NCBI RefSeq assembly: GCF_000347175.1
Contig: NZ_ANIK01000095.1
Location: forward strand, 1-49,110
Reading direction: 5' to 3'
DNA length: 49,110 bases
Source: Leptospira alstonii serovar Sichuan str. 79601
Lineage (GTDB): Bacteria > Spirochaetota > Leptospiria > Leptospirales > Leptospiraceae
The notes below the pieces were generated by a model. The model did no database searches. It had not been told where the DNA came from and worked only from the letters and a program-made list of their open reading frames with translations. A program made the translations under genes and the position numbers. Positions 13,798 to 29,073 of this stretch are shown piece by piece. The stretch's first letter is position 1. Each line of letters begins with the position of its first letter.

Positions 13798-14114
13798 TAT
13801 TGTACGTCTATCGTCATTTTCATTTCGGGATGTATCGCACACTGAACGGTGATCTTACCGGACTTTTCGAACTTTACCTTTTGCGTTTTTCCCTGAGAAT
13901 ACGAACCTAAATCGAAAATTTTTGCGGGAGACAGAGAATAGACGTTGTGATAAAAAGTGTCGTAATTGGGAAAACTCACCACGTCTCCGACCTTGATTTT
14001 TAAGGATTCCACCGTAAAACCCTTATTCTTTTGACCCACTTCGTGTTCCGCCGCCGAAACGTTTCCGCCGCAAAAAACGAGAAAAATAAAAACCGCCACA
14101 AACCGAATTAACAT
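13797..14114 (-). CDS. Exported cupredoxin (type-1 copper protein)
   Basis: A 105-residue protein with signal peptide (MLIRFVAVFIFLVFCGG, cleavage near VSAAE) and a plastocyanin-like fold. Copper ligands can be picked out: the first His in FYHNVYS and then Cys, His and Met in VQCAIHPEMKM. It resembles small methylamine-utilisation/plastocyanin-type proteins. It sits between the peroxidase (33-bp gap) and the cytochrome c (1-bp overlap), so it is most likely an electron carrier in the same periplasmic chain. Confidence 0.88.
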   Translation of the reverse strand: MLIRFVAVFIFLVFCGGNVSAAEHEVGQKNKGFTVESLKIKVGDVVSFPNYDTFYHNVYSLSPAKIFDLGSYSQGKTQKVKFEKSGKITVQCAIHPEMKMTIDVQ

Positions 14115-14147
14115 TCAATACTCCTAATTTATGAATTTATGATAAAC

Positions 14148-15167
14148 TTATCTCGGAAATTCCGGAATTGTAATCGGGACCATTTTGCCGCTTAAGGATC
14201 TCATAAACTCGACGAGATCCGTCTTTTCCTGAGCGGAAAGTTTGAGAGCGGCCATGTTCGGATCCAAGTTGTTTTTTTCGTCCCCACCACGATCGTAATG
14301 TTCGACGACTTCTTCCAAAGTTGCGTAACTTCCGTCGTGCATATACGGGCCCGTTAAAGCGACATCCCGCAAACCCGGAGTTTTGAAAGCCCCTTTCATG
14401 GATTTTACCGGCACGATTTTAAATCTTCCGACTTCCTTGGAGGAGTTTTTCAAACCGATATTGTGAAATCCGTTGTCCGAAAAACGTTCGCCTTGATGAC
14501 ACGCGGAACAATTCGCTTTTCCGTTAAAAACGGAAAAACCCCTCTGCGCCGATTCCGAAATCGCGGTTTTATCCCCTTTTTTCCAACGATCAAACGAAGA
14601 TTCCGTAGAAAGGATCGTTCTTTCAAAACTCGCGATGGCCTTTCCGATCGTTACCGCGTTTATGTCCTCGTTCGGGTACGCCTTGGAGAACAATTCCTTG
14701 TATCCGCGAATATTCTTTAATTCTAATATAAGTTCGTCCATCTCCTGATTCATTTCGTCGGGAGACGAAATCGGACCCAACGCCTGCGCTTCCAGATCGT
14801 CCGCTCTTCCGTCCCAGAACATTTTATTTCCGTACGCTCCGTTGAGAATCGTGGGAGTATTTTTTCCCAAAACCTTCATATTGTGTCCGATCGCGGTTTT
14901 CAACCCATCCCCCCAAGCGAGACCGGGATTATGGCAAGTGGCGCAACTGATCCAATTGGAACCGGAAAGAATCGGATCGAAAAATAATGTTTTTCCCAGC
15001 AGGATTCGCTCCGGAGTCGGAGAATTATCGGGAGGAAAAGGATAGGCGATCGTTTCTACCTTTTTCGTTTCACTTTCCTTACGAACGAGTTCTTTGTTTT
15101 CGTCCTTACAGGATGAAATGGAAAATAAGTTGAAAATTAAAAATACAATCCAAAGAATTCGAAACAA
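14148..15167 (-). CDS. Di-haem cytochrome c peroxidase (CcpA/MauG family), lipoprotein
   Basis: A 339-residue exported enzyme with two haem sites: SCATCHNPG (about residues 73-81) and CSACHQGERF (about 219-228). Family blocks include LGKTLFFDPILSG, PTILNGAYGNKMFWDGRA and GLRDVALTGPYMHDGS. It should reduce hydrogen peroxide with electrons from cytochrome c or cupredoxin. The leader ends in FSISSC, a spirochaetal-type lipobox, so it is probably membrane-anchored. Translation starts at TTG behind a strong AAAAGGGGG. It is the first gene of the redox/chemoreceptor string. Confidence 0.93.
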   Translation of the reverse strand: MFRILWIVFLIFNLFSISSCKDENKELVRKESETKKVETIAYPFPPDNSPTPERILLGKTLFFDPILSGSNWISCATCHNPGLAWGDGLKTAIGHNMKVLGKNTPTILNGAYGNKMFWDGRADDLEAQALGPISSPDEMNQEMDELILELKNIRGYKELFSKAYPNEDINAVTIGKAIASFERTILSTESSFDRWKKGDKTAISESAQRGFSVFNGKANCSACHQGERFSDNGFHNIGLKNSSKEVGRFKIVPVKSMKGAFKTPGLRDVALTGPYMHDGSYATLEEVVEHYDRGGDEKNNLDPNMAALKLSAQEKTDLVEFMRSLSGKMVPITIPEFPR

Positions 15168-15491
15168 ATCGGCCCCCTTTTATACGTTTCCACTTTTATC
15201 AATTTACAATATTCTAATAGTCCCCGCTTATCCACTTAGTTTATAACTTAAAATATTAATTATTATAATCCGAGGCTTGTAAAACGAATATCGTGCAAAT
15301 TTATGACCGAACGATTAGGAAAAAACTTATTTTTAACGGTATCCATTGGAATTCTAAAAATCGAGTATTAGGGTTCAGTGGTTAGAATTCAGGGTTCAGG
15401 GGGATTTTCCTAACAGAGCAATTAGACTTTATCAAAGGTTAATTTCCTTATTCTGTAAATTAACTATCCACTGATCTCTAAACACTGACTC
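15168..15491. repeat. Intergenic region with degenerate VNTR-like sequence
   Basis: A 324-bp gap between purQ and the peroxidase gene, both on the minus strand. The part near 15168-15340 is AT-rich and should carry the peroxidase promoter. At 15365-15405 and 15460-15510 there are degenerate relatives of the minisatellite unit (ATCCACTGAT, CACTGACTCCTAAAACCCTAACATCAGAT), the last running into the purQ stop codon. No gene is visible. Confidence 0.55.
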
Positions 15492-16147
<656 letters not shown>

Positions 16148-16151
<4 letters not shown>

Positions 16152-16371
16152 ATTTTTTGAATATTCGCAGAATATGTTTCTATAACGTGATTGACGAGAA
16201 TCTTATCGCAAAGCCTTTCCACGTCCTTCTTTGCCGACTCTTCGTCGGGAGCGTCTATCTTGAGTTCGATATACTTGCCGACTCTCACGTCTTGCACCGA
16301 TTTTTCTCCGACTTCGGAAAGGACTTTTTTTACCGTACTTCCTTGCGGATCTAAGACGGAGTCTTTAAGGA

Positions 16372-16396
<25 letters not shown>
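16148..16396 (-). CDS. purS: PurS, small subunit of FGAM synthase
   Basis: An 82-residue protein ([21 protein letters not shown] at the start, [13 protein letters not shown] in the middle) that bridges PurQ and PurL in the three-subunit FGAM synthase. I chose the ATG at 16396; the open frame extends 59 codons further upstream, but that part is antisense-like and overlaps purC in another frame. The start overlaps the end of purC by 25 bp and the stop overlaps purQ by 4 bp, so the three are translated as a unit. Confidence 0.93.
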
Positions 16397-18368
<1,972 letters not shown>

Positions 18369-18372
18369 TTTT

Positions 18373-19065
<693 letters not shown>

Positions 19066-19121
19066 AAGAAATAGAGTATTCACGGGATTGTCGGTGGAAT
19101 CAAGAAAGATTCTTCGGTTCT

Positions 19122-20406
<1,285 letters not shown>

Positions 20407-20489
20407 AACGATTCCTCTTTGAATGCCAAGGTCTCCTTGGAAACGGAATTTACAATGCGTTTTTTTAGATGTCAGTGTTAGTGGATAGT

Positions 20490-21935
<1,446 letters not shown>

Positions 21936-21966
21936 ATTTTTCAATTTTCTTTCGTTATCTTGAACC

Positions 21967-22610
<644 letters not shown>

Positions 22611-23375
22611 TCAAACGCGGAGGGAGCTCAGGTCGGTCGCACGAATGAGTTCCCCCGTAAAAGAACTCTTATAGTTCGTCAAAACCTCTTCCGTTTTCCC
22701 AAAATCCAATAATTTACCTTCTTCTAATATTCCGATTTGATCGCAGAATTTTTTGGCCGTTCTAAAGCTGTGGGTAATGAGAAGGATCGTGATCTTTTTT
22801 TCCCTCGAAATCCTTTTTAAAAGAAACAAAACCTCGTTCAAAAGAATCGGATCCAAGGCGCCTAACGCCTCGTCCAATAAAAGGATCTTAGGTTCGGTGA
22901 GTAACGCGCGAAGAATCGCCGCTCTTTGAAGTTCTCCGCCGGAAAAAGAAAGGACGTTTCGATTCAGATTCTTATCCGACAACTGAAACGATTGCAGCAG
23001 GTCTTGAAAAGAGCCTTCTCCCCTCTTTGCGATTTCTCCTCCTAAAATTCGAAGCGGTTCCCGAAGCGCCTTTTCCAAAGACCAAGTCGGATTAAAACTT
23101 CCGACTGGATCTTGAAAGACGGGTTGTAACTCATGGACCGGAATCTTTTTTCGGTCCTTTCCGAAAATGAAAATCGATCCGCTTTGTTTTGAATTTTTAA
23201 CTGCGGGAACTCCTAATATCGCGCGGAAAAGGGATGTTTTCCCGGAGCCCGAACGTCCGAGAATTCCCAAAATCGTTCCGGGTTCGACTTCAAACGAAAC
23301 CGAATCCAAAATCGTCCTCCGATCCAGTTGAAGACTGAGTCTTCGAATTTCTAAGGCTTTGTGGAGATCCGACAT
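22611..23375 (-). CDS. ABC transporter ATPase, peptide/nickel type, orphan
   Basis: A 254-residue ATPase with Walker [10 protein letters not shown] (about 40-48), Q-loop [14 protein letters not shown], signature [17 protein letters not shown], Walker [13 protein letters not shown] and switch His in LITHSF. The Q-loop wording is typical of oligopeptide/nickel (Dpp/Opp/Nik) importers. No permease, binding protein or second ATPase lies nearby, so its partner subunits must be encoded elsewhere. The ATG at 23375 has GGA closely upstream; a TTG three codons earlier is the alternative start. It converges on the exported-protein gene with no spacer. Confidence 0.85.
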   Translation of the reverse strand: MSDLHKALEIRRLSLQLDRRTILDSVSFEVEPGTILGILGRSGSGKTSLFRAILGVPAVKNSKQSGSIFIFGKDRKKIPVHELQPVFQDPVGSFNPTWSLEKALREPLRILGGEIAKRGEGSFQDLLQSFQLSDKNLNRNVLSFSGGELQRAAILRALLTEPKILLLDEALGALDPILLNEVLFLLKRISREKKITILLITHSFRTAKKFCDQIGILEEGKLLDFGKTEEVLTNYKSSFTGELIRATDLSSLRV

Positions 23376-23452
23376 TTTTTCCAATTTGAGACGATGCGAT
23401 TTTTAAAACAAGAATTAAGGTTTCGAGATCGACTAAGGTTTTAAAGCCGACG

Positions 23453-24265
23453 CTAAGGTTTTCTTGCGATCGCGATGTACGCCTCCGAGGAAAGTGAAAT
23501 CGGCAGCCGGGTCAACCGCTCGCTTAAATGATCGAACATGATCCTTTTCTTTTCATCCCAGAGAGTGTCTTCCATCTTACTTCTCATCAGTTGGAGCGGC
23601 GCGCTCCCTTCGATCATCGTATTCAAAAATTCTTTCACATCCGTTATTTCCATAGAATTGGAAAAAGCGAGGATTTCGATTTCTTCAAAACCCGCGGAAC
23701 TTAAGTGATCCTTAAAGTAGTCCGGATTTTCAAAACTTGATATATTGGTTTGCGGCTCGGGGATATCCGGATTTGCCTTACGGAGAGCGCCGAATAAACA
23801 TTGCATCAGCGGAGAATTGGCGATAGGAGCCCAACTGGAAATTGCGACCTTACCTCCGGGTTTCAAAACTCGATGGATTTCTTTCAGGCCCTGCAATTTA
23901 TCCGGAAAAAACATCAAACCGAACATGGAAAATGCGGCGTCAAAACGATTTCCTTCAAACTCCAACTTTTGACCGTCCATCAAAAGAGGAAAAACATTCC
24001 GTATCTTTGCCGCCTTCATTCCACTTTTCAATTGTTCGATCATAGGCGCCGAAAAATCGATCGCGTAGACTTCCTTTACGTTTTTTGAAAGTGGAATCGA
24101 AAGAGTTCCCGGACCGGCGGCAACGTCAAGAACGACGTCGCTCGATTTCGGATTCAACAGTTCCATCGCCTTTAAAGAATAAACCTCTAAGAACTGTTTG
24201 GTGAATTTCGTACATCCTTCTGCGACCAAGGACCAAGGTTCTACGGATGATAATGGATTGGACAT
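23453..24265 (-). CDS. Class I SAM-dependent methyltransferase
   Basis: A 270-residue methyltransferase. Motif I is VLDVAAGPGTLSIPL (about residues 45-59), motif II EVYAIDFSAPMIEQL and motif IV FDAAFSMFGLMFFPD, followed by LKEIHRVLKPGGKVAISSW. The layout resembles UbiE/methyltransferase-11 proteins that act on small molecules. The substrate is not evident and no biosynthetic neighbours help. It is not obviously in an operon. Confidence 0.88.
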   Translation of the reverse strand: MSNPLSSVEPWSLVAEGCTKFTKQFLEVYSLKAMELLNPKSSDVVLDVAAGPGTLSIPLSKNVKEVYAIDFSAPMIEQLKSGMKAAKIRNVFPLLMDGQKLEFEGNRFDAAFSMFGLMFFPDKLQGLKEIHRVLKPGGKVAISSWAPIANSPLMQCLFGALRKANPDIPEPQTNISSFENPDYFKDHLSSAGFEEIEILAFSNSMEITDVKEFLNTMIEGSAPLQLMRSKMEDTLWDEKKRIMFDHLSERLTRLPISLSSEAYIAIARKP

Positions 24266-24422
24266 AATTCCTACTCTCTCGCAGATACTTCCAATATTAC
24301 CAGCAAAATCCGGGATTTTTGTGGGAACTCCTGCGTTTTCGATGTCAGTGGATTAGGGGTTGAGTTAGGGGTTAAGACTTTACAATAGTTTGATATTCTC
24401 TATAAGGCGATCCGAGCGAATT

Positions 24423-24839
24423 TTACTTGGCGCCGAAAGCGACCAATAACGAATCCGGATATTTCCAGGGTCTTTTTTTGGAAAAATCAAACAAGATACA
24501 GTTCGAAACGGATTCGCAGGCGATCTTACCATCCGATTTTCGAACGAGTTTTTGAAAGATTTTGCAACGAGAACCTTGCAGTTCTCCGAAACTGGTTACG
24601 ACGGTAATCGATTCCGGATATCGAATTTCGGATTTGTAATCCGTCTCCGACCGAAGAATCATCGGGCCGATCCCTTCTTCTTTCATTTTTGAAAAACTCA
24701 AACCGGCTTCTTCCAGCGCCACCATTCTCCCTTCATGAAGAAAAACCTGAAAATTTCCGACATTCAGATGTCCATTGGGATCGCATTGACTCCAAAGAAC
24801 GGGGATTTCATACGTAAATTCCTTCCATTGTGAATTCAT
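24423..24839 (-). CDS. Acyl-CoA thioesterase, 4HBT hot-dog fold
   Basis: A 138-residue protein of the 4-hydroxybenzoyl-CoA thioesterase type (YbgC/FadM-like). The key segment SQCDPNGHLNVGNFQVFLHE (about residues 14-33) carries the active-site Asp and the helix start. RSETDYKSEIRYPESI and FQKLVRKSDGKIACE follow the fold. I chose ATG 24839, which has GCGAGG six bases upstream, over an open extension of 28 codons. It should hydrolyse an acyl-CoA of unknown chain. Confidence 0.85.
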   Translation of the reverse strand: MNSQWKEFTYEIPVLWSQCDPNGHLNVGNFQVFLHEGRMVALEEAGLSFSKMKEEGIGPMILRSETDYKSEIRYPESITVVTSFGELQGSRCKIFQKLVRKSDGKIACESVSNCILFDFSKKRPWKYPDSLLVAFGAK

Positions 24840-24924
24840 GAATTGCCTCGCTTCTAAGATGTTAATCGACAATCCGGCAAGCGGGGGGACAATCAATAAT
24901 TTGCAATGGGAGTTATTCATCAAC

Positions 24925-25020
24925 GTAAGAAAGTTTGGGCGAATTCACAATAGCTTTCGCATTGGTTATCCCGAAATTTGCGGGAACTACCGCGTTTTTT
25001 TAAACGAACAGTAAAACCCG
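24925..25020. repeat. Short copy of the GGGCGAATC / GCTTTCGCATTGGTTAT repeat
   Basis: CAACGTAAGAAAGTTTGGGCGAATTC is followed by GCTTTCGCATTGGTTATCCCGAA, the two ends of the hairpin repeat family without the inner hairpin. GCGGGAACTACCGCG follows. A further segment, AAACGAACAGTAAA, resembles 10030 and 47630. This fills much of the gap between the thioesterase and arsR. Confidence 0.6.
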
Positions 25021-25135
25021 GATCTCTTCCGAACCGCCAAGGATTTCGAGGTGGACGTTTTGACTTTTTCGGATATATTTTCTAAATTCGCCACCTTTTG
25101 ATCGATTCTCGCAAACCTTTTGTACAAAAAGGGGC

Positions 25136-25164
25136 TTGACAGAAAATTGAGAATGAGCTAATTT
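25136..25164 (+). promoter_or_regulatory. Probable promoter of the arsR-doxX cluster
   Basis: A perfect -35 hexamer TTGACA (25136-25141) is followed after 17 bp by TAATTT (25159-25164), a weak -10. Transcription would start near 25171, inside the operator described next. This gives a very short leader before the ATG at 25187, which has no Shine-Dalgarno sequence. Confidence 0.55.
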
Positions 25165-25192
25165 AACCTTTAGGTTAATTAACCATATGGTT
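25165..25192 (+). promoter_or_regulatory. Symmetric operator overlapping the arsR start codon
   Basis: The half-sites AACC (25165), GGTT (25173), AACC (25181) and GGTT (25189) alternate at exactly 8-bp steps. They form three overlapping palindromes: AACCTTTAGGTT, GGTTAATTAACC and AACCATATGGTT, the last containing the start ATG. This is what autoregulation by a dimeric ArsR-type repressor would need. Binding is inferred, not shown. Confidence 0.65.
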
Positions 25193-25573
25193 CAACAAGA
25201 AGCAGAAACAGACCACCTCAGCCTTACTTTTGCGGCTTTAGCGGACCCGACCCGTCGCAAAATTCTGGCAACTCTTCGATATGGAAAGGTCAGCGTAAAG
25301 CAGCTTGCGGAACCCTTTGCAATGAGTCTCCCTGCGATCACAAAACATCTCAAGGTGTTGGAAAGAGCCGGGCTCATTTCCCGAGGTCGAGAAGCTCAGT
25401 GGAGACCATCCCGACTGGAAGCGGGGCCTTTGAAAGAGGCGGCGGACTGGATCGACGAATATCGACAGATTTGGGAAGCAAGACTCGATCGTCTCGACGA
25501 GTATTTGCGGGAACTCCAGCAAAATCAAACCAAACAAACAAGGAAAACGGAACATGAATCAGGAAAAAATTAA
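25187..25573 (+). CDS. ArsR-family HTH transcriptional regulator
   Basis: A 128-residue winged-helix repressor: LADPTRRKILATLRYGKVSV (about 17-36), the recognition helix region SLPAITKHLKVLERAGLI and wing SRGREAQWRPS. It lacks the cysteine metal site of true arsenic sensors and matches the subgroup that sits with AHSA1/START genes. It probably controls the following genes through the operator over its own start codon. The C-terminal tail is polar, and part of it (near 25505-25525) is encoded by DNA like the GCGGGAACTCC dispersed motif. It overlaps doxX by 20 bp. Confidence 0.92.
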   Translation: MVQQEAETDHLSLTFAALADPTRRKILATLRYGKVSVKQLAEPFAMSLPAITKHLKVLERAGLISRGREAQWRPSRLEAGPLKEAADWIDEYRQIWEARLDRLDEYLRELQQNQTKQTRKTEHESGKN

Positions 25574-25946
25574 AATCATCAGCTATTGGATCGTAACCGC
25601 TTTGACTGCGGCAAATTACGCGTTTGCCAGTTACGCTTACTTAAGCCGCGGACCGGAAGTTATCGCGGGCATGACCCAGCTCGGCTATCCGATGTATTTT
25701 GTGAGCCTTCTCGGGGTTTGGAAACTACTCGGCGCGATCGCGATCACGGTTCCTCGTTTTCCTCTTCTGAAAGAATGGGCTTACGCGGGAATGTTTTTTA
25801 ATCTCACGGCTGCGACCGTCTCGACCGTGGCCGCCGGAATGGAAACGATTCACGCGATTTTTCCTATGATCGCTCTCGTTTTCGTGGCCTTATCTTGGGC
25901 TTTACGTCCTGCAAGCAGAAGATTGGAGGGGATTTGGCATCTATAA
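25554..25946 (+). CDS. DoxX-like small membrane protein
   Basis: A 130-residue protein with four hydrophobic helices (for example IISYWIVTALTAANYAF, YFVSLLGVWKLLGAIAI). The phrase MYFVSLLGVWKLLGAIA is typical of DoxX-like family 2. Its ATG follows AAGGAAAACGG and overlaps arsR, so the two are translationally linked. The family's role is not firmly known; some members relate to oxidative stress. Confidence 0.85.
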   Translation: MNQEKIKIISYWIVTALTAANYAFASYAYLSRGPEVIAGMTQLGYPMYFVSLLGVWKLLGAIAITVPRFPLLKEWAYAGMFFNLTAATVSTVAAGMETIHAIFPMIALVFVALSWALRPASRRLEGIWHL

Positions 25947-26033
25947 GAAAATTCAAATTTAGGAATATTCTTCTTTAATAAAGCGAATGTCCGATGTTTC
26001 GAAATCGAAAAAGAAAAGAGGTAGGAAAATAAA

Positions 26034-26519
26034 ATGACGAATGTAAATCAAACGAACGAAGAATTGGTCATCACTCGAATTTTCAACGCGCCGCGAGAAA
26101 CGGTCTTCGAAGCTTGGACGATTCCGGAACAGATCGTACGATGGTGGGGGCCGAAGGATTTCACATCCCCGGTCTGCAAGATCGATTTTCGAGTGGACGG
26201 CAAATATCTATTCTGCATGCGTTCCCCGGACGGACAGGAGTTTTGGTCCACAGGCGTTTATAAGGAAATCGTAAAACCTGAAAAAATCGTTCAAACGGAT
26301 AGTTTTGCGGACAAAGACGGCAATACCGTTCCCGCCTCCGAATACGGAATTCAAGGTTCTTGGCCCGAATCTCTTTTAGTGACTCTTATTTTCGAAGACC
26401 ATCAAGGAAAAACGAAATTGACCCTACGTCATTCGGGAATTCCCTCCGGCGAGATAAGAGATATGACGAACGTCAGTTGGAACGAATCTCTCGACAAACT
26501 GGAAGGGATCTTAAAGTAG
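26034..26519 (+). CDS. AHSA1/START-domain (SRPBCC) protein
   Basis: A 161-residue single-domain protein with the activator-of-Hsp90-homologue layout: ITRIFNAPRETVFEAWT, VRWWGPKDFTSP, then GVYKEIVKPEKIVQTDSF and VTLIFEDHQGKTKLTLRH, ending LDKLEGILK. The fold has a large hydrophobic pocket, but ligands are unknown. It is the first complete member of an array of such genes behind arsR and doxX. ATG 26034 follows AAAGAGGTAGG. Confidence 0.9.
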   Translation: MTNVNQTNEELVITRIFNAPRETVFEAWTIPEQIVRWWGPKDFTSPVCKIDFRVDGKYLFCMRSPDGQEFWSTGVYKEIVKPEKIVQTDSFADKDGNTVPASEYGIQGSWPESLLVTLIFEDHQGKTKLTLRHSGIPSGEIRDMTNVSWNESLDKLEGILK

Positions 26520-26551
26520 TCGATACGAATAAAATTTGTCCGACTTTAAAA

Positions 26552-26656
26552 GGAACCTCTAAAAACTTTCGTCTCGATATTTGGATAAGCGCAAAACGCT
26601 ATTCTTAAGCATTCTATAATATAGATTTTGCAAAAATGCAGGTTTTTAGAGGTTCT
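26552..26656. mobile_element. 105-bp inverted-repeat element (GAACCTCTAAAAAC family)
   Basis: Perfect 14-bp terminal repeats, GAACCTCTAAAAAC (26553-26566) and its complement (26642-26655), enclose an AT-rich core with AAGCGCAAAACGC and TATAATATAGA. It is too short to code for anything. It abuts a truncated AHSA1 gene. A longer, nested copy in reverse orientation is at 9948-10214. Confidence 0.75.
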
Positions 26657-26727
26657 CCTAAGAACTATAAAAATAGAGCGCCTAAACGGGGGATTTGTTT
26701 TCAAATTGATGATACTCGATTTTATAA

Positions 26728-26973
26728 GGAGAAGTCATCCGTCCGGAAAAACTCGTTTATAAACACGGCTCCGATATGGAAGATCATCCGGGGGATTTTC
26801 ACGTAACCGTTCTCTTTTCGGAACAAAACGGGAAAACCGCGCTGGATATGACTATGCTTTTTAAAACGGCGGAACAACGCAACGAAACCGTCGAAAAATA
26901 CGGGGCCGTCGAAGGTCTCAATCAAACTATGGATCGTCTGGTCGAATACTTGGCAAAACAAAAAAAAGGTTAA
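26728..26973 (+). pseudogene. AHSA1-domain gene, C-terminal half only
   Basis: The open frame begins after a TAA at 26725-26727 and reads GEVIRPEKLVYKHGSDMED, the middle of an AHSA1 domain, continuing to a normal C-terminus (TMDRLVEYLAKQKKG). The first 70-80 residues are missing. A short ORF could start at ATG 26776, but it would lack half the fold. A transposon-like element lies just upstream (26552-26656). Confidence 0.82.
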
Positions 26974-26994
26974 AAACTATATTAGGAGAATCTT

Positions 26995-27543
<549 letters not shown>

Positions 27544-27545
27544 AA

Positions 27546-27653
27546 ATGACCGAAAAAAACAATCCCGCTACCGTTCCAGAGTTTACCATATCACGAGTTT
27601 TGAATGCTCCGCGCAAACTCGTATGGAAGGCTTGGACGGAATCCAAACTTTGA
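27546..27653 (+). pseudogene. AHSA1-domain gene, N-terminal fragment
   Basis: Three bases after the previous stop, ATG 27546 opens a 35-residue frame reading EFTISRVLNAPRKLVWKAWT, the standard AHSA1 N-terminus. It then stops at TGA 27651 where W-W-G-P should follow. This could be the other half of the fragment at 26728, or a separate relic of unequal recombination in the array. Confidence 0.82.
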
Positions 27654-27671
27654 ATATTCAAATTGGATGTC

Positions 27672-27693
27672 GGATCGGCTCTTAAGCCGATCC
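27672..27693 (+). promoter_or_regulatory. Hairpin just upstream of an AHSA1 ribosome-binding site
   Basis: GGATCGGCT and AGCCGATCC form a perfect 9-bp stem with a CTTA loop, ending four bases before AAGGAG of the next gene. There is no T-run, so it is not a standard terminator. It could end the message of the truncated gene or affect translation of the downstream gene. Confidence 0.5.
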
Positions 27694-27707
27694 AAAGGAG
27701 AAATTTC

Positions 27708-28178
27708 ATGAACCGTCAAGAGAATAATACAACCGCGATTTCCGATCAAGAAGTCGTAAGCGTTCGTGTTGTAAACGCGCCTAAAGAGCTCGCTTTCAAA
27801 GCGTGGACCGATCCGCAACATCTGCAACTCTGGTGGGGACCGAAAGGTTTTACGAATACGTTCCACGAGTTCGATTTAAAACCCGGAGGCAACTGGCGTT
27901 TTACAATGCACGGCCCCGACGGAACGGATTACCCAAATCACAGCGTTTTTGTAGAAATCTTAAAACCGGAACGGCTCGTATTCGATCATATCTCGGGACA
28001 CGTTTTTAGAGTCACCGCGACTTTCGAGGAAGAATCGCCTAATAAAACAAAGGTGACTTTCCGCATGTTTTTCGAATCTCTTCAAGATTTCGAACGATCC
28101 AAAAAGTATGTGATAGAAGGAAACGAACAAAACTTCGACAAACTGGAAGCCGAACTGAAAAGGATGCGGGAACTCTAA
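27708..28178 (+). CDS. AHSA1/START-domain (SRPBCC) protein
   Basis: A 156-residue protein similar in layout to the one at 26034: VRVVNAPKELAFKAWTDP, LWWGPKGFTNTFHEFDL, HGPDGTDYPNHSVFVEI, then LKPERLVFDH and a C-terminal helix FDKLEAELKRMREL. I chose ATG 27708 with AAGGAG seven bases upstream; a frame extending 15 codons further has no such site. The last codons run into a GCGGGAACTC dispersed motif. The ligand is unknown. Confidence 0.9.
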   Translation: MNRQENNTTAISDQEVVSVRVVNAPKELAFKAWTDPQHLQLWWGPKGFTNTFHEFDLKPGGNWRFTMHGPDGTDYPNHSVFVEILKPERLVFDHISGHVFRVTATFEEESPNKTKVTFRMFFESLQDFERSKKYVIEGNEQNFDKLEAELKRMREL

Positions 28179-28194
28179 AAACAAATAAATCCAC

Positions 28195-28380
28195 GGATCG
28201 ACATTGAAAATATCCGTATGGTCCCGCGGAAGGGATCGGAGTGGAAATACTGCAATGCAACATGCTCCTAATAAAATTCCAATCGTTTCGATCGAATTTC
28301 ATGTTGCTTTGCAGATTGAAACGAAGAGCCCGGTCCGGCTTTGGGCAAAGCCCAAGGCCGGAGCCGCCCCGCCCCTTTAA
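28195..28380. repeat. Hairpin-bearing dispersed repeat
   Basis: GCAATGCAACATG and CATGTTGCTTTGC form a 12-13 bp stem (about 28250-28315), followed by a GC-rich hairpin GGCTTTGGGCAAAGCCC and GAGCCCGGTCC. The left arm GGAAATACTGCAATGCAACATG is the same sequence that borders the right-hand IS at 48422-48443. It fills the gap between the AHSA1 gene and a small ORF. Confidence 0.65.
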
Positions 28381-28464
28381 AAAATAATCCGAATTCACTT
28401 TCATCGGTCCCTTTTTTGTCCGGGGTCCATCGTATCCTTACATTCAGATTGAGAGGTTAACTAC

Positions 28465-28602
28465 ATGCAAACTATGAATTCTGAATGGATGGACGATAGG
28501 ATCGATGCGATCGCGGAAATTCTCGCCGATAAACTGATCGAAGAAATCCGCAAAAGAGCCTTGGAAAAAGAAGCGCTTCGTCGCAAATCCGAAGCCGCAT
28601 AA
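28465..28602 (+). CDS. Small helical protein, 45 residues
   Basis: ATG 28465 follows GAGAGG and opens a 45-residue frame rich in charged residues ([19 protein letters not shown], then [18 protein letters not shown]), predicted to be one long amphipathic helix. It lies 49 bp before another small gene with a strong ribosome site, and both seem to be expressed together. I do not recognise it. The regular heptad-like pattern and the ribosome site support a real gene. Confidence 0.6.
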   Translation: MQTMNSEWMDDRIDAIAEILADKLIEEIRKRALEKEALRRKSEAA

Positions 28603-28651
28603 CGCGAAAAAACGAAGAACTCGTTTTTTGAAACAATCAGGAGGAAAGAAA

Positions 28652-28924
28652 ATGGCGGAATACGCACTCAAAGAAAAAAAAGGAAGTCTCTTTAGCAACG
28701 CGTCCAAGGAAAAAGAAACCCAACCGGATTACACCGGTAAGGTGCTTCTGGAAGGTAAAACGTATCGACTGGCGGGTTGGATCCGCAAATCCGCTACGGG
28801 TAAGAATTATCTTTCTTTAAGTATTTCGGAACCGAACCTGGAAAAAAAATCGGAAGGAAGTTCGGTTGTAACGGTAACGGACGGTAACGACTTTACGGAC
28901 ATCGAAGAAGACTTTCCGTTTTGA
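28652..28924 (+). CDS. Small conserved-looking protein, 90 residues
   Basis: ATG 28652 has an ideal CAGGAGGAAAG upstream. The sequence has a beta-rich core, [20 protein letters not shown] followed by [15 protein letters not shown], and an acidic C-terminus ([11 protein letters not shown]). The core recalls small single-sheet proteins of plasmid or phage origin, and the acidic tail recalls that of single-stranded-DNA-binding proteins, but neither is enough to assign a function. Confidence 0.75.
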   Translation: MAEYALKEKKGSLFSNASKEKETQPDYTGKVLLEGKTYRLAGWIRKSATGKNYLSLSISEPNLEKKSEGSSVVTVTDGNDFTDIEEDFPF

Positions 28925-29073
28925 AGATTGTAAATTTCGGTTTACGACCCGGGCCTAAGTGGAAAAGAATCAAAGATTCCTATGAACTTGTGTGGAACAA
29001 ACTGCCCGCAAAGTTGAAGAAGGAAAATTGATTTTTCGGATTTTTATACGGAAGACAACTTTGTTAAGCGAAC

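Noticed and set aside
23198..23220. GCGGGAACTCC motif inside the orphan ABC ATPase gene as a repeat insertion
   Set aside because: The protein reads normally through it and alignment with the ATPase fold shows no extra residues; probably chance similarity.
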